Shown piece after piece: positions 17,458 through 25,708 of a stretch of 64,000 bases of DNA; the stretch's first letter is position 1; the number at the start of each line of letters is the position of its first letter. The stretch covers positions 114,649-178,648 of the forward strand of contig NZ_JAFBDA010000007.1 in NCBI RefSeq assembly GCF_016907995.1. The letters are read 5' to 3'. The notes under the pieces were generated by a model. The model was not told the origin of the DNA and did no database searches. It saw only the letters and a program-made list of their open reading frames with translations. This stretch comes from Clostridium sardiniense (GTDB lineage: Bacteria > Bacillota > Clostridia > Clostridiales > Clostridiaceae). The position numbers were made by a program, and so were the translations under genes.

Positions 17458-17473
17458 AGCAATCTTTATGCCA
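17458..17473 (-). promoter_or_regulatory. sigma54 (-24/-12) promoter of abfD
   Basis: On the minus strand TGGCATAAAGATTGCT has the GG and GC doublets exactly 10 bases apart and keeps the TGGCA and TTGC cores of the sigma54 consensus. The predicted start is near 17447, giving a leader of about 60 bases before abfD. It lies 118-230 bp downstream of the repeated palindromes and 4.4 kb downstream of a sigma54-activator gene. Confidence 0.8.
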
Positions 17474-17582
17474 ATATATATAATTTCTTATAAAAATTTC
17501 TTAAAACCCACTATATACGTAGAATAGATTGTTTATTTTTTAACTAATTTGAATTTATAAATTTATATGAAAATTTATTTTT

Positions 17583-17600
17583 TGTTGCAATATATCAACA
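17583..17600. promoter_or_regulatory. Candidate sigma54-activator binding site 1
   Basis: TGTTGCAATATATCAACA is an 18-bp inverted repeat (TGTTGC-N6-TCAACA) centred about 120 bp upstream of the abfD -24/-12 promoter. It shares form and spacing with the sites at 17664-17699. Confidence 0.6.
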
Positions 17601-17663
17601 AATTTAATATTTCCTCAATATTATTCCTCTATAAGTAAGTATATTAGCCTATCAGCATACTTC

Positions 17664-17699
17664 TGTTGCGTTATTGCAACAAATTGCAATAATGCAACA
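17664..17699. promoter_or_regulatory. Candidate sigma54-activator binding sites 2 and 3 in tandem
   Basis: Site 2 (17664-17681) reads TGTTGC-gttatt-GCAACA, a perfect inverted repeat. Site 3 (17682-17699) reads AATTGC-aataat-GCAACA. They abut with an 18-bp period and together form a larger imperfect palindrome spanning 17661-17702. The block sits right after the luxC-like gene and about 200 bp upstream of the abfD promoter, the usual distance for an enhancer. As RNA it could also fold as the terminator of the luxC-like gene, but it lacks a U tract. Confidence 0.65.
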
Positions 17700-17712
17700 G
17701 AAATGAAATTGT

Positions 17713-19005
17713 TTAATAATTAACACTACACCACCTAACAAGCTCATTTAATACAAGTGAACCATCCCATGGCAAATCATAAATATTCATTGTACCTACT
17801 CTATTTATTCTATCAACACCTTTCTCAGTGCTCATATTAGAAAATTCCATTAGTTTTTCAATATTTTCAAAAGCAACTCCAACACATTGAATTCTAGGTG
17901 TTATGAGAGGTACTATGTCCTTTACATTATTTACTTCTTTTAAAAATATAGTTCTGCATCCTACAGGCTCTTCTAATTTTATATCTCTATCAATTAAAAT
18001 TGTATAATCTAATCCTTTACTACACACTAATGCCTTATCTATACTTAATCCGTATTCACCACGTTTATTTATTATCTTTACAGCTACCCCCTCTAAAATA
18101 TCAGTTAGATGAGCTCTTTTATTAATTCTTTCAAAGGCTTCTGCTAATCTTCCCCCTACTTCTTCCAAAGAACACAAGCTCTTTTCAAGGAATACTACCT
18201 GTGGTGAAGAGCATGCTCTTTGATCAAAAGCTATTATATCTTTTACAAGTCCTTCAAAATACTCATTATTCTTTGATGATTCAATAGCATCTTTATCAAA
18301 TACGGCAAATGAGTATTTAGGACCAAATACTAAGTCCTTGCAAGTAGTTTTCCTCTGTAGCTTCAGTATTTCTTTAACTGCTCTCTCACCGCCCCAAATA
18401 ACTCTAGCATCTGATATTAAAGACATTTTATTATTTAAATCCATCCTATCACTATCAAAATATACTAGACATATATTTTTTAAAAGGCTCACGCCAGTAT
18501 ATATTCTCCCATCATACTCAACTTCTATATCCTCTAATAAACTGAATAATCTGATTGCATCCTTAATAACTTCTTTAGGTATCCTCAAAATATTACTGTT
18601 TCTGCACAATAATGAATGAAATGACGAATATATAGATAGTGTAGGAACATTCCCTGCTATCCAATGTGAAGTTATGCCTCTCCCTTGAGCCTTCAGGAGC
18701 TTTCCACCTTCAACTTGTAAAAACTTATCTAGATATTCTAAATCCCCTAAACTTGTCTTAATTAATCTAATTAAATTATTCTTTTTTAAATATAATGATA
18801 GATATGCAACTCCTTCTATATCTGCTAACCCCCTAGAAATTAATAGCTTTTTACTGTACTTATCTAATAATGAAATCATTACTTGAATAGGCATTCCTTG
18901 AAGCTCGGATATATTGTGCTTCATTATTTTCTCAATACATGAAAAGTCCTCATATTCTAATCCATTACAATAAAACTTACCATCAATTCCATAGCATCTT
19001 ATCAT
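17713..19005 (-). CDS. LuxC-like acyl-CoA/acyl-protein reductase
   Basis: The 430-residue protein carries the LuxC (acyl-CoA reductase) signature: SHWIAGNVPTLSIYS near residue 113, ARVIWGGERAVKEI near 200, FGPKYSFAVFD near 227, catalytic Cys265 in FDQRACSSPQVVF, and the C-terminal GTMNIYDLPWDG and LVRWC. In luminous bacteria LuxC reduces an acyl group received from LuxE to an aldehyde with NADPH. No luciferase genes (luxAB) are visible. It is the last gene of the ACP-ligase-LuxE-LuxC unit and overlaps the LuxE-like gene by 4 bp. Which acid is reduced is unknown; the neighbouring 4-hydroxybutyrate genes may or may not point to the substrate. Confidence 0.85.
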   Translation of the reverse strand: MIRCYGIDGKFYCNGLEYEDFSCIEKIMKHNISELQGMPIQVMISLLDKYSKKLLISRGLADIEGVAYLSLYLKKNNLIRLIKTSLGDLEYLDKFLQVEGGKLLKAQGRGITSHWIAGNVPTLSIYSSFHSLLCRNSNILRIPKEVIKDAIRLFSLLEDIEVEYDGRIYTGVSLLKNICLVYFDSDRMDLNNKMSLISDARVIWGGERAVKEILKLQRKTTCKDLVFGPKYSFAVFDKDAIESSKNNEYFEGLVKDIIAFDQRACSSPQVVFLEKSLCSLEEVGGRLAEAFERINKRAHLTDILEGVAVKIINKRGEYGLSIDKALVCSKGLDYTILIDRDIKLEEPVGCRTIFLKEVNNVKDIVPLITPRIQCVGVAFENIEKLMEFSNMSTEKGVDRINRVGTMNIYDLPWDGSLVLNELVRWCSVNY

Positions 19006-20114
19006 ATGTCACCAGTCCTCTCAGCAAAAGTATCTCCGCACCCTCTGGTTTCAGTTTTTTCAGCTCTCGCTTTAAATTTAAAGTACTTTCCTTTTCTTCC
19101 ACATTTACAATTATCTACTCCAAGCAATTCTCCTATATCTTCAGTTAGAATACCTTGTGATGGATAGCTAGAGCCTAAAATACTTATAACTTCTATTAAT
19201 CCCGACTTACCTACCTCAACCTCGTCTAAGGTAAGGATATCCCTTATGATAACATCTGCAAAATCAGGAACATGCTTATAACCACATTCACAGTCTATAA
19301 ACACAACTCCAACCTGCTCTACCATTCCATAGAAATCAATTATATTATTTTCTTTAGTATTTAAGTGCTTTGCTAGGACTTTAGAGAATTCCTCTTTATC
19401 AACCTTCTTTTTAATTAGCTTTTTCCAACCACCACTATGTAACAATTTAGACTTTGGTAGATTTAGTGATAATCCTATTTTCTCTAGTTCCTGTATAAAC
19501 TTTGACCATATTATATATGTAAACCCATAAATTAATACTTCCTCTTCACCATAATTATCTGCGAAGTCTTGGACCCTTTTTAAATTTAGCTTTAAGTCAT
19601 CACCTGACTTATCCATAGCATATACAATTTTACTAGCGAAACTACTAACTCCTCTTATGGCTGCACCTCTAGCTGTAATTGAGTCTCCTCTTTTGTTAGA
19701 GTCCTCACTATCTATAACTAGCATAGGCCTTCTTTTTCCACCAAGAAAATTATTTAAGGTGGAAATTAAACCCTGTGTTTGTCTTATTGAAGTTTTTTTA
19801 TCTATGTATATTTTGCTAGGTATACCGGTAGTAGTGGCACTTGAATTTAGGATTCTGACTACATCATTAAAATTACAAGTATTAAGATCAAAGGACTTAA
19901 ACATATTAACAGGTATAAAGGGTACTTCTTCTAAAGAATTTACTTTCTCTATATTTAAATTTAATTTGTTATATAAACTATTTATATTTTCATTGTTTCT
20001 ATTATGCTTAATTTGAGGTTTGATAATTTCTAAAAGTTCTTTTTCCTTATCACTTTGATTTTTACAAAATTGATCCCTAAATATAATCTCATCAATACTC
20101 TTGTCATTACCCAT
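19002..20114 (-). CDS. LuxE-like acyl-protein synthetase/acyltransferase
   Basis: The 370-residue protein (from the ATG at 20114) belongs to the LuxE family (Pfam LuxE). Motifs include VPFIPVNMFKSFDL near residue 64, SSATTTGIPSKIYID near 91, LLHSGGWKKLIKKK near 225, FYGMVEQVGVV and SYPSQGILTEDIGEL. The terminal RGCGDTFAE carries a Cys near residue 359, matching the acyl-accepting Cys of LuxE. In luminescence LuxE activates a fatty acid with ATP and passes it to LuxC. Here a separate AMP-ligase and a carrier protein precede it, so it may act mainly as a transferase. A GTG three codons upstream is an alternative start. It overlaps both neighbours by a few bases, indicating translational coupling. 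Confidence 0.85.
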   Translation of the reverse strand: MGNDKSIDEIIFRDQFCKNQSDKEKELLEIIKPQIKHNRNNENINSLYNKLNLNIEKVNSLEEVPFIPVNMFKSFDLNTCNFNDVVRILNSSATTTGIPSKIYIDKKTSIRQTQGLISTLNNFLGGKRRPMLVIDSEDSNKRGDSITARGAAIRGVSSFASKIVYAMDKSGDDLKLNLKRVQDFADNYGEEEVLIYGFTYIIWSKFIQELEKIGLSLNLPKSKLLHSGGWKKLIKKKVDKEEFSKVLAKHLNTKENNIIDFYGMVEQVGVVFIDCECGYKHVPDFADVIIRDILTLDEVEVGKSGLIEVISILGSSYPSQGILTEDIGELLGVDNCKCGRKGKYFKFKARAEKTETRGCGDTFAERTGDI

Positions 20115-21597
20115 TGCTCTCACTCTTTTCTTTTAGCTTTTTAAAAAGAATCTTACCTGAAGAATTCTTTGGTAGTGAATCCATAAATTCTATATATTTA
20201 GGTACCTTAAAACTTGATAGATTCTCCTTGCAAAAGTTAATTATATACTTATGATCTATGTTTTTGTCATTTACGACTATAAATGCTTTAATTCCTTCTC
20301 CTAGAAAATCATCCTCTACCCCTACCACAGCACATTCTATAACCTGAGGAATTCTAACTATTACATCCTCTATTTCTCTTGGACTTATTCTATTTCCACC
20401 ACTTTTTATTATATTTTTTTCTCTAGCTACTATATAAATATATCCATCCTCATCAATTTGAGCTAAATCCCCAGTGTAAAGCCATCCATCTCTTATAACC
20501 AGTTTAGTTTCTTCAGGATTATTAAAATATCCCTTCATAACGTTTTCACCCTTTGCAATAAGGTGTCCAACTTCATTAACCTTTACACAATCTCCATTCT
20601 CATTAACAATCTTAAGTGCTACTCCAGGTATACCTTTACCTATAGACCCAAGCTTTTCCTTTATCTTTTCAGGCGGAAGATATGAAAGTCTTGCAGTCCC
20701 TTCTGTTTGACCATACATTATGTATAAGTCTGTATTTGGCAATGTATCTATAAGCTCTTTGATAAAAGAATTTGCAAGCATTCCTCCTGCTTGAGTTATA
20801 TATCTAAGGCTGTTAAACTTCATATTTTTCATATTAGTCATCCTTAATAAAATCTGATATGTACTTGGTACCCCTGCAATGCTTGTACAACTATATTTAT
20901 TTATATCTTCTAGAACATCTTGTGAAAACATAAATTTATTATTTATGACTAAGCTTCCACAAACTCTAAAATGTGTGTGAAGAAGGGATGTTCCATAACA
21001 ATAATAAAATGGTAACACAACCTCTACTCTATCATTTTTAGTAAGTTTTAAATACTCTATTATAGAATTTGTGTTATGAATTAAGTTCTTATGAGTTAAC
21101 ATTACGCCTTTAGGCTTTGATGTAGATCCTGAAGTAAATATCATAACTGCTACATCCTCATCTGAAACTTTTTCTTTTTTTTTATTGCAGTTATCTGATG
21201 TACTTATTTGTACATTGTCAGAAAAATCTTCAGTTATAATTAATACACCTTTATCTTCCATGTAATTTATTTTCTTCATATATTTATTTTGTATAAATAT
21301 AGCTTTAGGCTTTACAGTATCAATAATATAACCTATTTCACTTTCTTTTAAAGTAGGATTTATTGGAACACATACATTTCCATTTTTTATTATTCCAAAA
21401 TAGGATTCAATAAAAAATCTAGAGTTATCTGAAATTAAAATAACAGTATCACCTTTAACTATATCTATATTTTTTAATAAGGATTGTATCTTTATTACAC
21501 CATCATATATATCTCTATACCTTATTTTTTCATTGTGAATAACTGCTATCTCATCTAGATTATGTGAATACTCAAAAATATAATCAGTAAAAATCAT
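20107..21597 (-). CDS. AMP-forming acyl-acid ligase (ANL superfamily)
   Basis: The 496-residue protein has the adenylation motifs in order: MIFTSGSTSKPKGVMLTHKN near residue 150, YIMYGQTEGTARLSYLPP near 290, GWLYTGDLAQIDEDGYIYI near 370, and the C-terminal catalytic Lys in NSSGKILFKKL. It should activate a carboxylic acid as acyl-adenylate and load it on CoA or, more likely here, on the phosphopantetheine arm of the small carrier protein encoded just upstream, whose stop overlaps its start as ATGA. The acid cannot be predicted by eye. It sits upstream of LuxE- and LuxC-like genes, which fits an activation, carrier, transfer and reduction chain. Confidence 0.88.
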   Translation of the reverse strand: MIFTDYIFEYSHNLDEIAVIHNEKIRYRDIYDGVIKIQSLLKNIDIVKGDTVILISDNSRFFIESYFGIIKNGNVCVPINPTLKESEIGYIIDTVKPKAIFIQNKYMKKINYMEDKGVLIITEDFSDNVQISTSDNCNKKKEKVSDEDVAVMIFTSGSTSKPKGVMLTHKNLIHNTNSIIEYLKLTKNDRVEVVLPFYYCYGTSLLHTHFRVCGSLVINNKFMFSQDVLEDINKYSCTSIAGVPSTYQILLRMTNMKNMKFNSLRYITQAGGMLANSFIKELIDTLPNTDLYIMYGQTEGTARLSYLPPEKIKEKLGSIGKGIPGVALKIVNENGDCVKVNEVGHLIAKGENVMKGYFNNPEETKLVIRDGWLYTGDLAQIDEDGYIYIVAREKNIIKSGGNRISPREIEDVIVRIPQVIECAVVGVEDDFLGEGIKAFIVVNDKNIDHKYIINFCKENLSSFKVPKYIEFMDSLPKNSSGKILFKKLKEKSESNG

Positions 21598-21836
21598 AAC
21601 TCTACTTCATACTTTCCTAATATCTTCTTTATGTCTCCAATAGTATACATCCTTGATACATCTATTACTTCAAGGGAAATATCAAATCCCTCTTCTAACT
21701 TTAATACTAGCTCAATATGTGCCATAGAATCCCATCCCTCTATTTCATCAGGACCTAACTCATCCTTTAAATCTTCTACATCCTTAATTTCAAAAAGCTC
21801 ACAAAGTATCTTATTTAATTTGTCTAAATTTTTCAT
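21594..21836 (-). CDS. Acyl carrier protein-like (phosphopantetheine-binding) protein
   Basis: The 80-residue protein is a stand-alone carrier domain, with the phosphopantetheine attachment Ser in EGWDSMAHIELVLKLEEGF and a following helix SRMYTIGDIKKIL. It differs from the housekeeping AcpP motif (DSLD) and looks like a dedicated carrier of the D-alanyl or polyketide type. The ATG at 21836 is preferred because ATGGAGGAATTAT supplies a GGAGG 8 bases upstream; the ATG at 21851 overlaps that site. It is the first gene of the LuxCE module, 35 bases after the predicted start of a sigma54 promoter. It presumably tethers the acyl substrate of the adjacent ligase. Confidence 0.85.
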   Translation of the reverse strand: MKNLDKLNKILCELFEIKDVEDLKDELGPDEIEGWDSMAHIELVLKLEEGFDISLEVIDVSRMYTIGDIKKILGKYEVEL

Positions 21837-21881
21837 ATATAATTCCTCCATTTTGTTTATTAAGTTTATACTTATATTTAA

Positions 21882-21897
21882 AGCAAGGTTTGTGCCA
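21882..21897 (-). promoter_or_regulatory. sigma54 (-24/-12) promoter of the ACP-ligase-LuxE-LuxC unit
   Basis: On the minus strand TGGCACAAACCTTGCT is an essentially consensus sigma54 promoter (TGGCAC-N5-TTGCT, GG and GC 10 bases apart). It begins at the base after the stop codon of the sigma54-activator gene; the predicted start is near 21871. I found no copy of the TGTTGC-N6-GCAACA motif nearby, so the activator site here, if any, may lie inside the activator gene or be shared by looping. Confidence 0.85.
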
Positions 21898-23328
21898 TTA
21901 TTCTTTTTCTTCCTTATATTTTTTTTCGTATTTTTTTCTTTTTCTTACAAATGTAGATGCATCTATTCCTAAAACTGAAGCTGCACTTCTAACATTTCCG
22001 TATTTTTCAAAGGATTTTTTTATAAGCTTGTACTCTAACTGCTCTACCCCTAGCTTTAATGGAATTATCTCCTCATCCTGTGAAATATATTTATCCTTTA
22101 AATGTAGCCTATAGTTCTCAGATAAATCATTAATAGATATTTTTTGTTTATCACTCATAATAACTAATCTTTCTACCACATTTTTTAGTTCTCTAACATT
22201 TCCAGGCCAACTATATTCATAAAAGCACTTAAGTACCTCTGAGTTAAAATAGCTTTCAAGCCCATATTTCCCATTAAAATGTGATAAAAAATGATTTAAT
22301 AACGGCATTATATCTTGTTTTCTCTCTCTTAAAGGTGGTATTACTATAGGAACAACATTAAGTCTATAGTATAAGTCTTCTCTAAAAGTCTTATTTGCTA
22401 CCATTTCTTCTAAGTTTCTATTAGTTGCTGCAACTATCCTAACATCAACCTTTATAGGTTTTATAGCCCCAATTCTTGTAATTTCATTCTTTTGTAATAC
22501 TCTAAGCAGCTTAACTTGCATATCTAATGGCAATTCACCAATTTCATCTAAAAATAAAGTTCCACCATCTGCCGCTTCAAATAGTCCTATCTTTCCAACT
22601 TTATTTGCTCCAGTAAATGAACCTTTTTCATAACCAAATAATTCTGCTTCAATAAGAGATTGAGGTATTGCTCCACAATTTATTTCTAAAAACTGTTCAT
22701 TTCTTCTATTACTATTTTTATGTACATACTTAGATATCTCTTCTTTTCCAACGCCAGTCTCTCCTAAAACAAGGACAGTGGTATCCACTTTCGCTACTCT
22801 ATTAGCTAGCTTTAGTGTTTCTAGCATTTTATGGTCTTCAGCAATTATCTCATCAGTATTTAAAACACTCGCCTTCATATGCTCTAGCTTTTGATAATAC
22901 TTTTCTGTAATCTTCTCACTTATCTCTAACTTTTCTTTAAGTTCTGCCAGAGCAGTAACATCTCTAACATTAGTAACTACTAATGAAATTCCATCTTCTT
23001 TATTGAATATAGGCGTACTAGATATCATAACCTTTCTTCCGCTTTTATACTCTTGTTCCATTGTCACACTTTTCTTACTTTCTAACACTAATAAAGTAGC
23101 TGATTTTGATATAAAACCCTCAATTTCTAAATCTCTCATATTCTTTCCTATCATATCAGCTCTTTTTAATCCTGTAATATCTTGATATGATTTATTTATT
23201 CTTAGGGTATTTGCCTCACCGTCAGTTATATATATCCCATCATAGGATGACTCTATTATTGAATCTAGTTCATCCCATGTAAACTCATATCTCTTACGAT
23301 TCATGTTTTCGTTTACATGATTCTTCAT
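21898..23328 (-). CDS. PAS-domain sigma54-dependent transcriptional activator
   Basis: The 476-residue protein has an N-terminal PAS sensor domain (about 18-128), a short coiled linker, a AAA+ domain and a Fis-type HTH (about 430-466). The AAA+ domain shows Walker A GETGVGKE (189-196), the sigma54-contacting GSFTGA loop (236-241, a variant of GAFTGA), Walker B GGTLFLDEIG (255-264) and FREDLYYRLNV with arginine-finger residues. Such proteins open sigma54 promoters after sensing a ligand through the PAS or a partner. Perfect -24/-12 promoters lie immediately downstream and before abfD, so these two units are its likely targets. GAGG precedes the ATG. The PAS ligand is unknown. Confidence 0.93.
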   Translation of the reverse strand: MKNHVNENMNRKRYEFTWDELDSIIESSYDGIYITDGEANTLRINKSYQDITGLKRADMIGKNMRDLEIEGFISKSATLLVLESKKSVTMEQEYKSGRKVMISSTPIFNKEDGISLVVTNVRDVTALAELKEKLEISEKITEKYYQKLEHMKASVLNTDEIIAEDHKMLETLKLANRVAKVDTTVLVLGETGVGKEEISKYVHKNSNRRNEQFLEINCGAIPQSLIEAELFGYEKGSFTGANKVGKIGLFEAADGGTLFLDEIGELPLDMQVKLLRVLQKNEITRIGAIKPIKVDVRIVAATNRNLEEMVANKTFREDLYYRLNVVPIVIPPLRERKQDIMPLLNHFLSHFNGKYGLESYFNSEVLKCFYEYSWPGNVRELKNVVERLVIMSDKQKISINDLSENYRLHLKDKYISQDEEIIPLKLGVEQLEYKLIKKSFEKYGNVRSAASVLGIDASTFVRKRKKYEKKYKEEKE

Positions 23329-23446
23329 AATTCCTCGCCCCCGTTAAGTGTCTATCTCTCTTTATAATACTCAAAATTTAGACAATTTAAAAGATATTTC
23401 TATTTTTTATAATTATAATTAAATTTATATAAAGATTATCTTTTAA

Positions 23447-23470
23447 AAATTAACTAAATTTAGTTAATTT
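23447..23470. repeat. 24-bp perfect palindrome upstream of the sigma54-activator gene
   Basis: The stretch is an exact inverted repeat with core TTAACTAAATTTAGTTAA (23450-23467), extended by AAA/TTT on each side. It lies about 120 bp before the activator start and 30 bp from the YhgE terminator. It has the look of a dimeric repressor operator, but it is very AT-rich and the binding protein is unknown. Confidence 0.5.
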
Positions 23471-23499
23471 AATCTATCTATGTTTGCTAAAAATAAAAA

Positions 23500-23518
23500 A
23501 AAGGAGCTTTGCTCCTTT
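23500..23518 (-). terminator. Terminator of the tandem YhgE operon
   Basis: On the minus strand AAAGGAGC-AAA-GCTCCTTT is followed by TTTTTATTTTT, 6 bp after the YhgE stop. Confidence 0.85.
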
Positions 23519-23523
23519 CTTTA

Positions 23524-25683
23524 TTATAATCCAGACTCTTTAAATTTATGTTCCATAAACATTGTTACTTTATATATATTTTTCTTTACAACTCCAAGAA
23601 TAAAGAATATTACTCCAAATAAAGAAAGCATCTTTATATCATGAATTGTATTACTCCATATCGGACCTGCGATGGCTTCTCTAAATCCATCAATTGCATA
23701 AGTAAATGGCCATAATGGTTCTAGAATTTCAAATATCTTTGGATTTGTTTGTATTGGATATATTCCTCCTGCCCCTGCTATTTGGAATACCATAATTACT
23801 ACTGCTATTGCCTTACCTATATTACCAAATAATGAAACAAGGGTGAATATTATCATAGTAAATACTATACATGATAAAAGTCCCATTCCAAAGAATAATA
23901 AAGTATTTTCGGGTCTTACACCTAAAATCCCAATGTCACCTGCTAATACTATAACAGTTTGAATTATACCTACTGTTAAAAATAATAATAGCTTACCAAA
24001 ATGCTTTTGCATTACTGATATTTTTTCTCCATCTTCAAAATCTTCACATTCAGTTGTTAGAAGAGCTAACATTAGAAGTATTCCAACCCATATACCAAGT
24101 ACGGTATAGAATGGTGTAAGTGCAACACCAAATATTCCTGTATCATAAACCTCTACAGTTTTAACTTCTATAGGTGATGACATAAATGATGCCATCTCAT
24201 CTGGGCTTTTTTCCATCATTTTAATTGCTTCATCTAAACTGCTACTTGTAATATCTTTTGTTTCATTTTGAACTGAATTTAATTTACTCCTGAATTCAGT
24301 TAATTTAGAACTTACATTAGATATTTGTGATGATGCTACATCCCCACTTGCTATTCCAAAGTTTGCTAAAGCATTTAATTGTGGAATTACAACCTTGCTT
24401 CCCTCTAATACATTGTTAGCATTTGTAGCTCCTTGTGATAGATTACTTCCTATTGCATTTAATGCTGGCAATGTACTATTGTAAAAAGTATTACTTGAAG
24501 AAGTTAAATTGCTTGAAAAGCTTGTGCTTAAGTTATCTAATGTTTTAAGAAGCTTATCTGCACCATCTGTAATTTTTCCTGAATCAATAAGTCCCTTTAA
24601 ACTAGTTAATGTACTCTTATCTTGGGCTATTGTTCCTTGAAGAGCATTTAAAATATCTATTTGCTTTTGTATTTTATCATCTTTAGAAGTTTTATTTATA
24701 TCTTCTAAAGTCTGTTTATTGGATTCTATAGTTTTATTTAATGTATCAAGAGTTGACTGCATTTGATCTATTGTTTTATCTAGTGCTATAACATCTACAG
24801 GGTTATTATTTATATCCCCAAGCTTATTTAAAAGCTCATTATATTTATCATTTATCATTTGTATTTGAAGCAAATCATTTTTCATTCCATTACTTAAATT
24901 CTGAGTACTTAACTGTGTATTTGTTATTAACTCCTTACTTCCTTGTACCATACCTTGAAGAGAATTTATTGAATTAGTAACAGTTGGTAATTGATTCTTT
25001 GCTTCACCTAAATATTTTTGAATATCACTTATATCTCCTGTTGAAGTATTTAATTGATTTGATATTTTATCTAGGTTATTTTGTGCCTGATCTAAAGAGG
25101 TTTTAAGTTGCAATATTTGTGGCTTATTCTTTTTAATTTCGTCTCCAAATTTATTTAAATACTTAAAAGCTTCTTTATTTACAGTATCTATAAAATTACT
25201 TTTTATCTCTTGTGTTAAGTGGCTTTTAGCTACAGATGTTATTTTAGTTGCTATAGCATTTACTTTTTCATTTGCTTTATATATTATATCTGGTTTTTTA
25301 GGGTCTTTAGTTGATAAACTAACTAAATCGCTAGAAAAATTTTGAGGTATCTCTATTAACGCATAATAGTTTCCTTCATTTAATCCATAATTTCCTTGCC
25401 AATCCCCAACAAACTGCCATCCTATATCTTTATTTTTCTTTAATTGATCAACAATTTTATTCCCCACATTGACACTTTCACCATTTATAGTTGCTCCTGT
25501 ATCTTCATTTACTACTGCAACAGGTATTGATCCTGTATTTACGTAAGGGTTCCAGCATGCCTTTATATTTACCCATGCATAAAGTGAAGGAATAAAGGAT
25601 AGACCAGTTATAATAATTATAGCTGCTGGATTTTTAATGATATTTTTTATATCTCTCTTAAAAACCTTGAATATTTTTTTCAT
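23524..25683 (-). CDS. YhgE/Pip-family membrane protein, copy B
   Basis: The 719-residue protein has one N-terminal membrane segment (about 18-38, NPAAIIIITGLSFIPSLYAW), an extracytoplasmic region of roughly 480 residues with long Gln/Asn-rich coiled-coil stretches, and five to six C-terminal membrane segments of ABC-2 permease type. The WVNIKACWNPY motif after the first helix and YPIQTNPKIFEILEPLWPFTYAIDGFREAIAG near the end mark the YhgE/Pip (phage infection protein) family. Members are phage receptors in some Firmicutes and are linked to secretion in others; the role here is unknown. It lies 25 bp downstream of a paralogue of identical length. Confidence 0.85.
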   Translation of the reverse strand: MKKIFKVFKRDIKNIIKNPAAIIIITGLSFIPSLYAWVNIKACWNPYVNTGSIPVAVVNEDTGATINGESVNVGNKIVDQLKKNKDIGWQFVGDWQGNYGLNEGNYYALIEIPQNFSSDLVSLSTKDPKKPDIIYKANEKVNAIATKITSVAKSHLTQEIKSNFIDTVNKEAFKYLNKFGDEIKKNKPQILQLKTSLDQAQNNLDKISNQLNTSTGDISDIQKYLGEAKNQLPTVTNSINSLQGMVQGSKELITNTQLSTQNLSNGMKNDLLQIQMINDKYNELLNKLGDINNNPVDVIALDKTIDQMQSTLDTLNKTIESNKQTLEDINKTSKDDKIQKQIDILNALQGTIAQDKSTLTSLKGLIDSGKITDGADKLLKTLDNLSTSFSSNLTSSSNTFYNSTLPALNAIGSNLSQGATNANNVLEGSKVVIPQLNALANFGIASGDVASSQISNVSSKLTEFRSKLNSVQNETKDITSSSLDEAIKMMEKSPDEMASFMSSPIEVKTVEVYDTGIFGVALTPFYTVLGIWVGILLMLALLTTECEDFEDGEKISVMQKHFGKLLLFLTVGIIQTVIVLAGDIGILGVRPENTLLFFGMGLLSCIVFTMIIFTLVSLFGNIGKAIAVVIMVFQIAGAGGIYPIQTNPKIFEILEPLWPFTYAIDGFREAIAGPIWSNTIHDIKMLSLFGVIFFILGVVKKNIYKVTMFMEHKFKESGL

Positions 25684-25708
25684 GTTTTCCTCCTAAAGAA
25701 TAATCCTT

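Noticed and set aside
17661..17702. Rho-independent terminator of the luxC-like gene
   Set aside because: The palindrome has no following U tract on the minus strand and has a modular 18-bp repeat structure that fits protein binding better, although a dual role cannot be excluded.
22411..22440. TAGTTGCTGCAACTA inside the sigma54-activator gene as an activator site
   Set aside because: Its half-sites are one base apart rather than six, and the bases encode the conserved AATNRN motif, so it is most likely coincidence.
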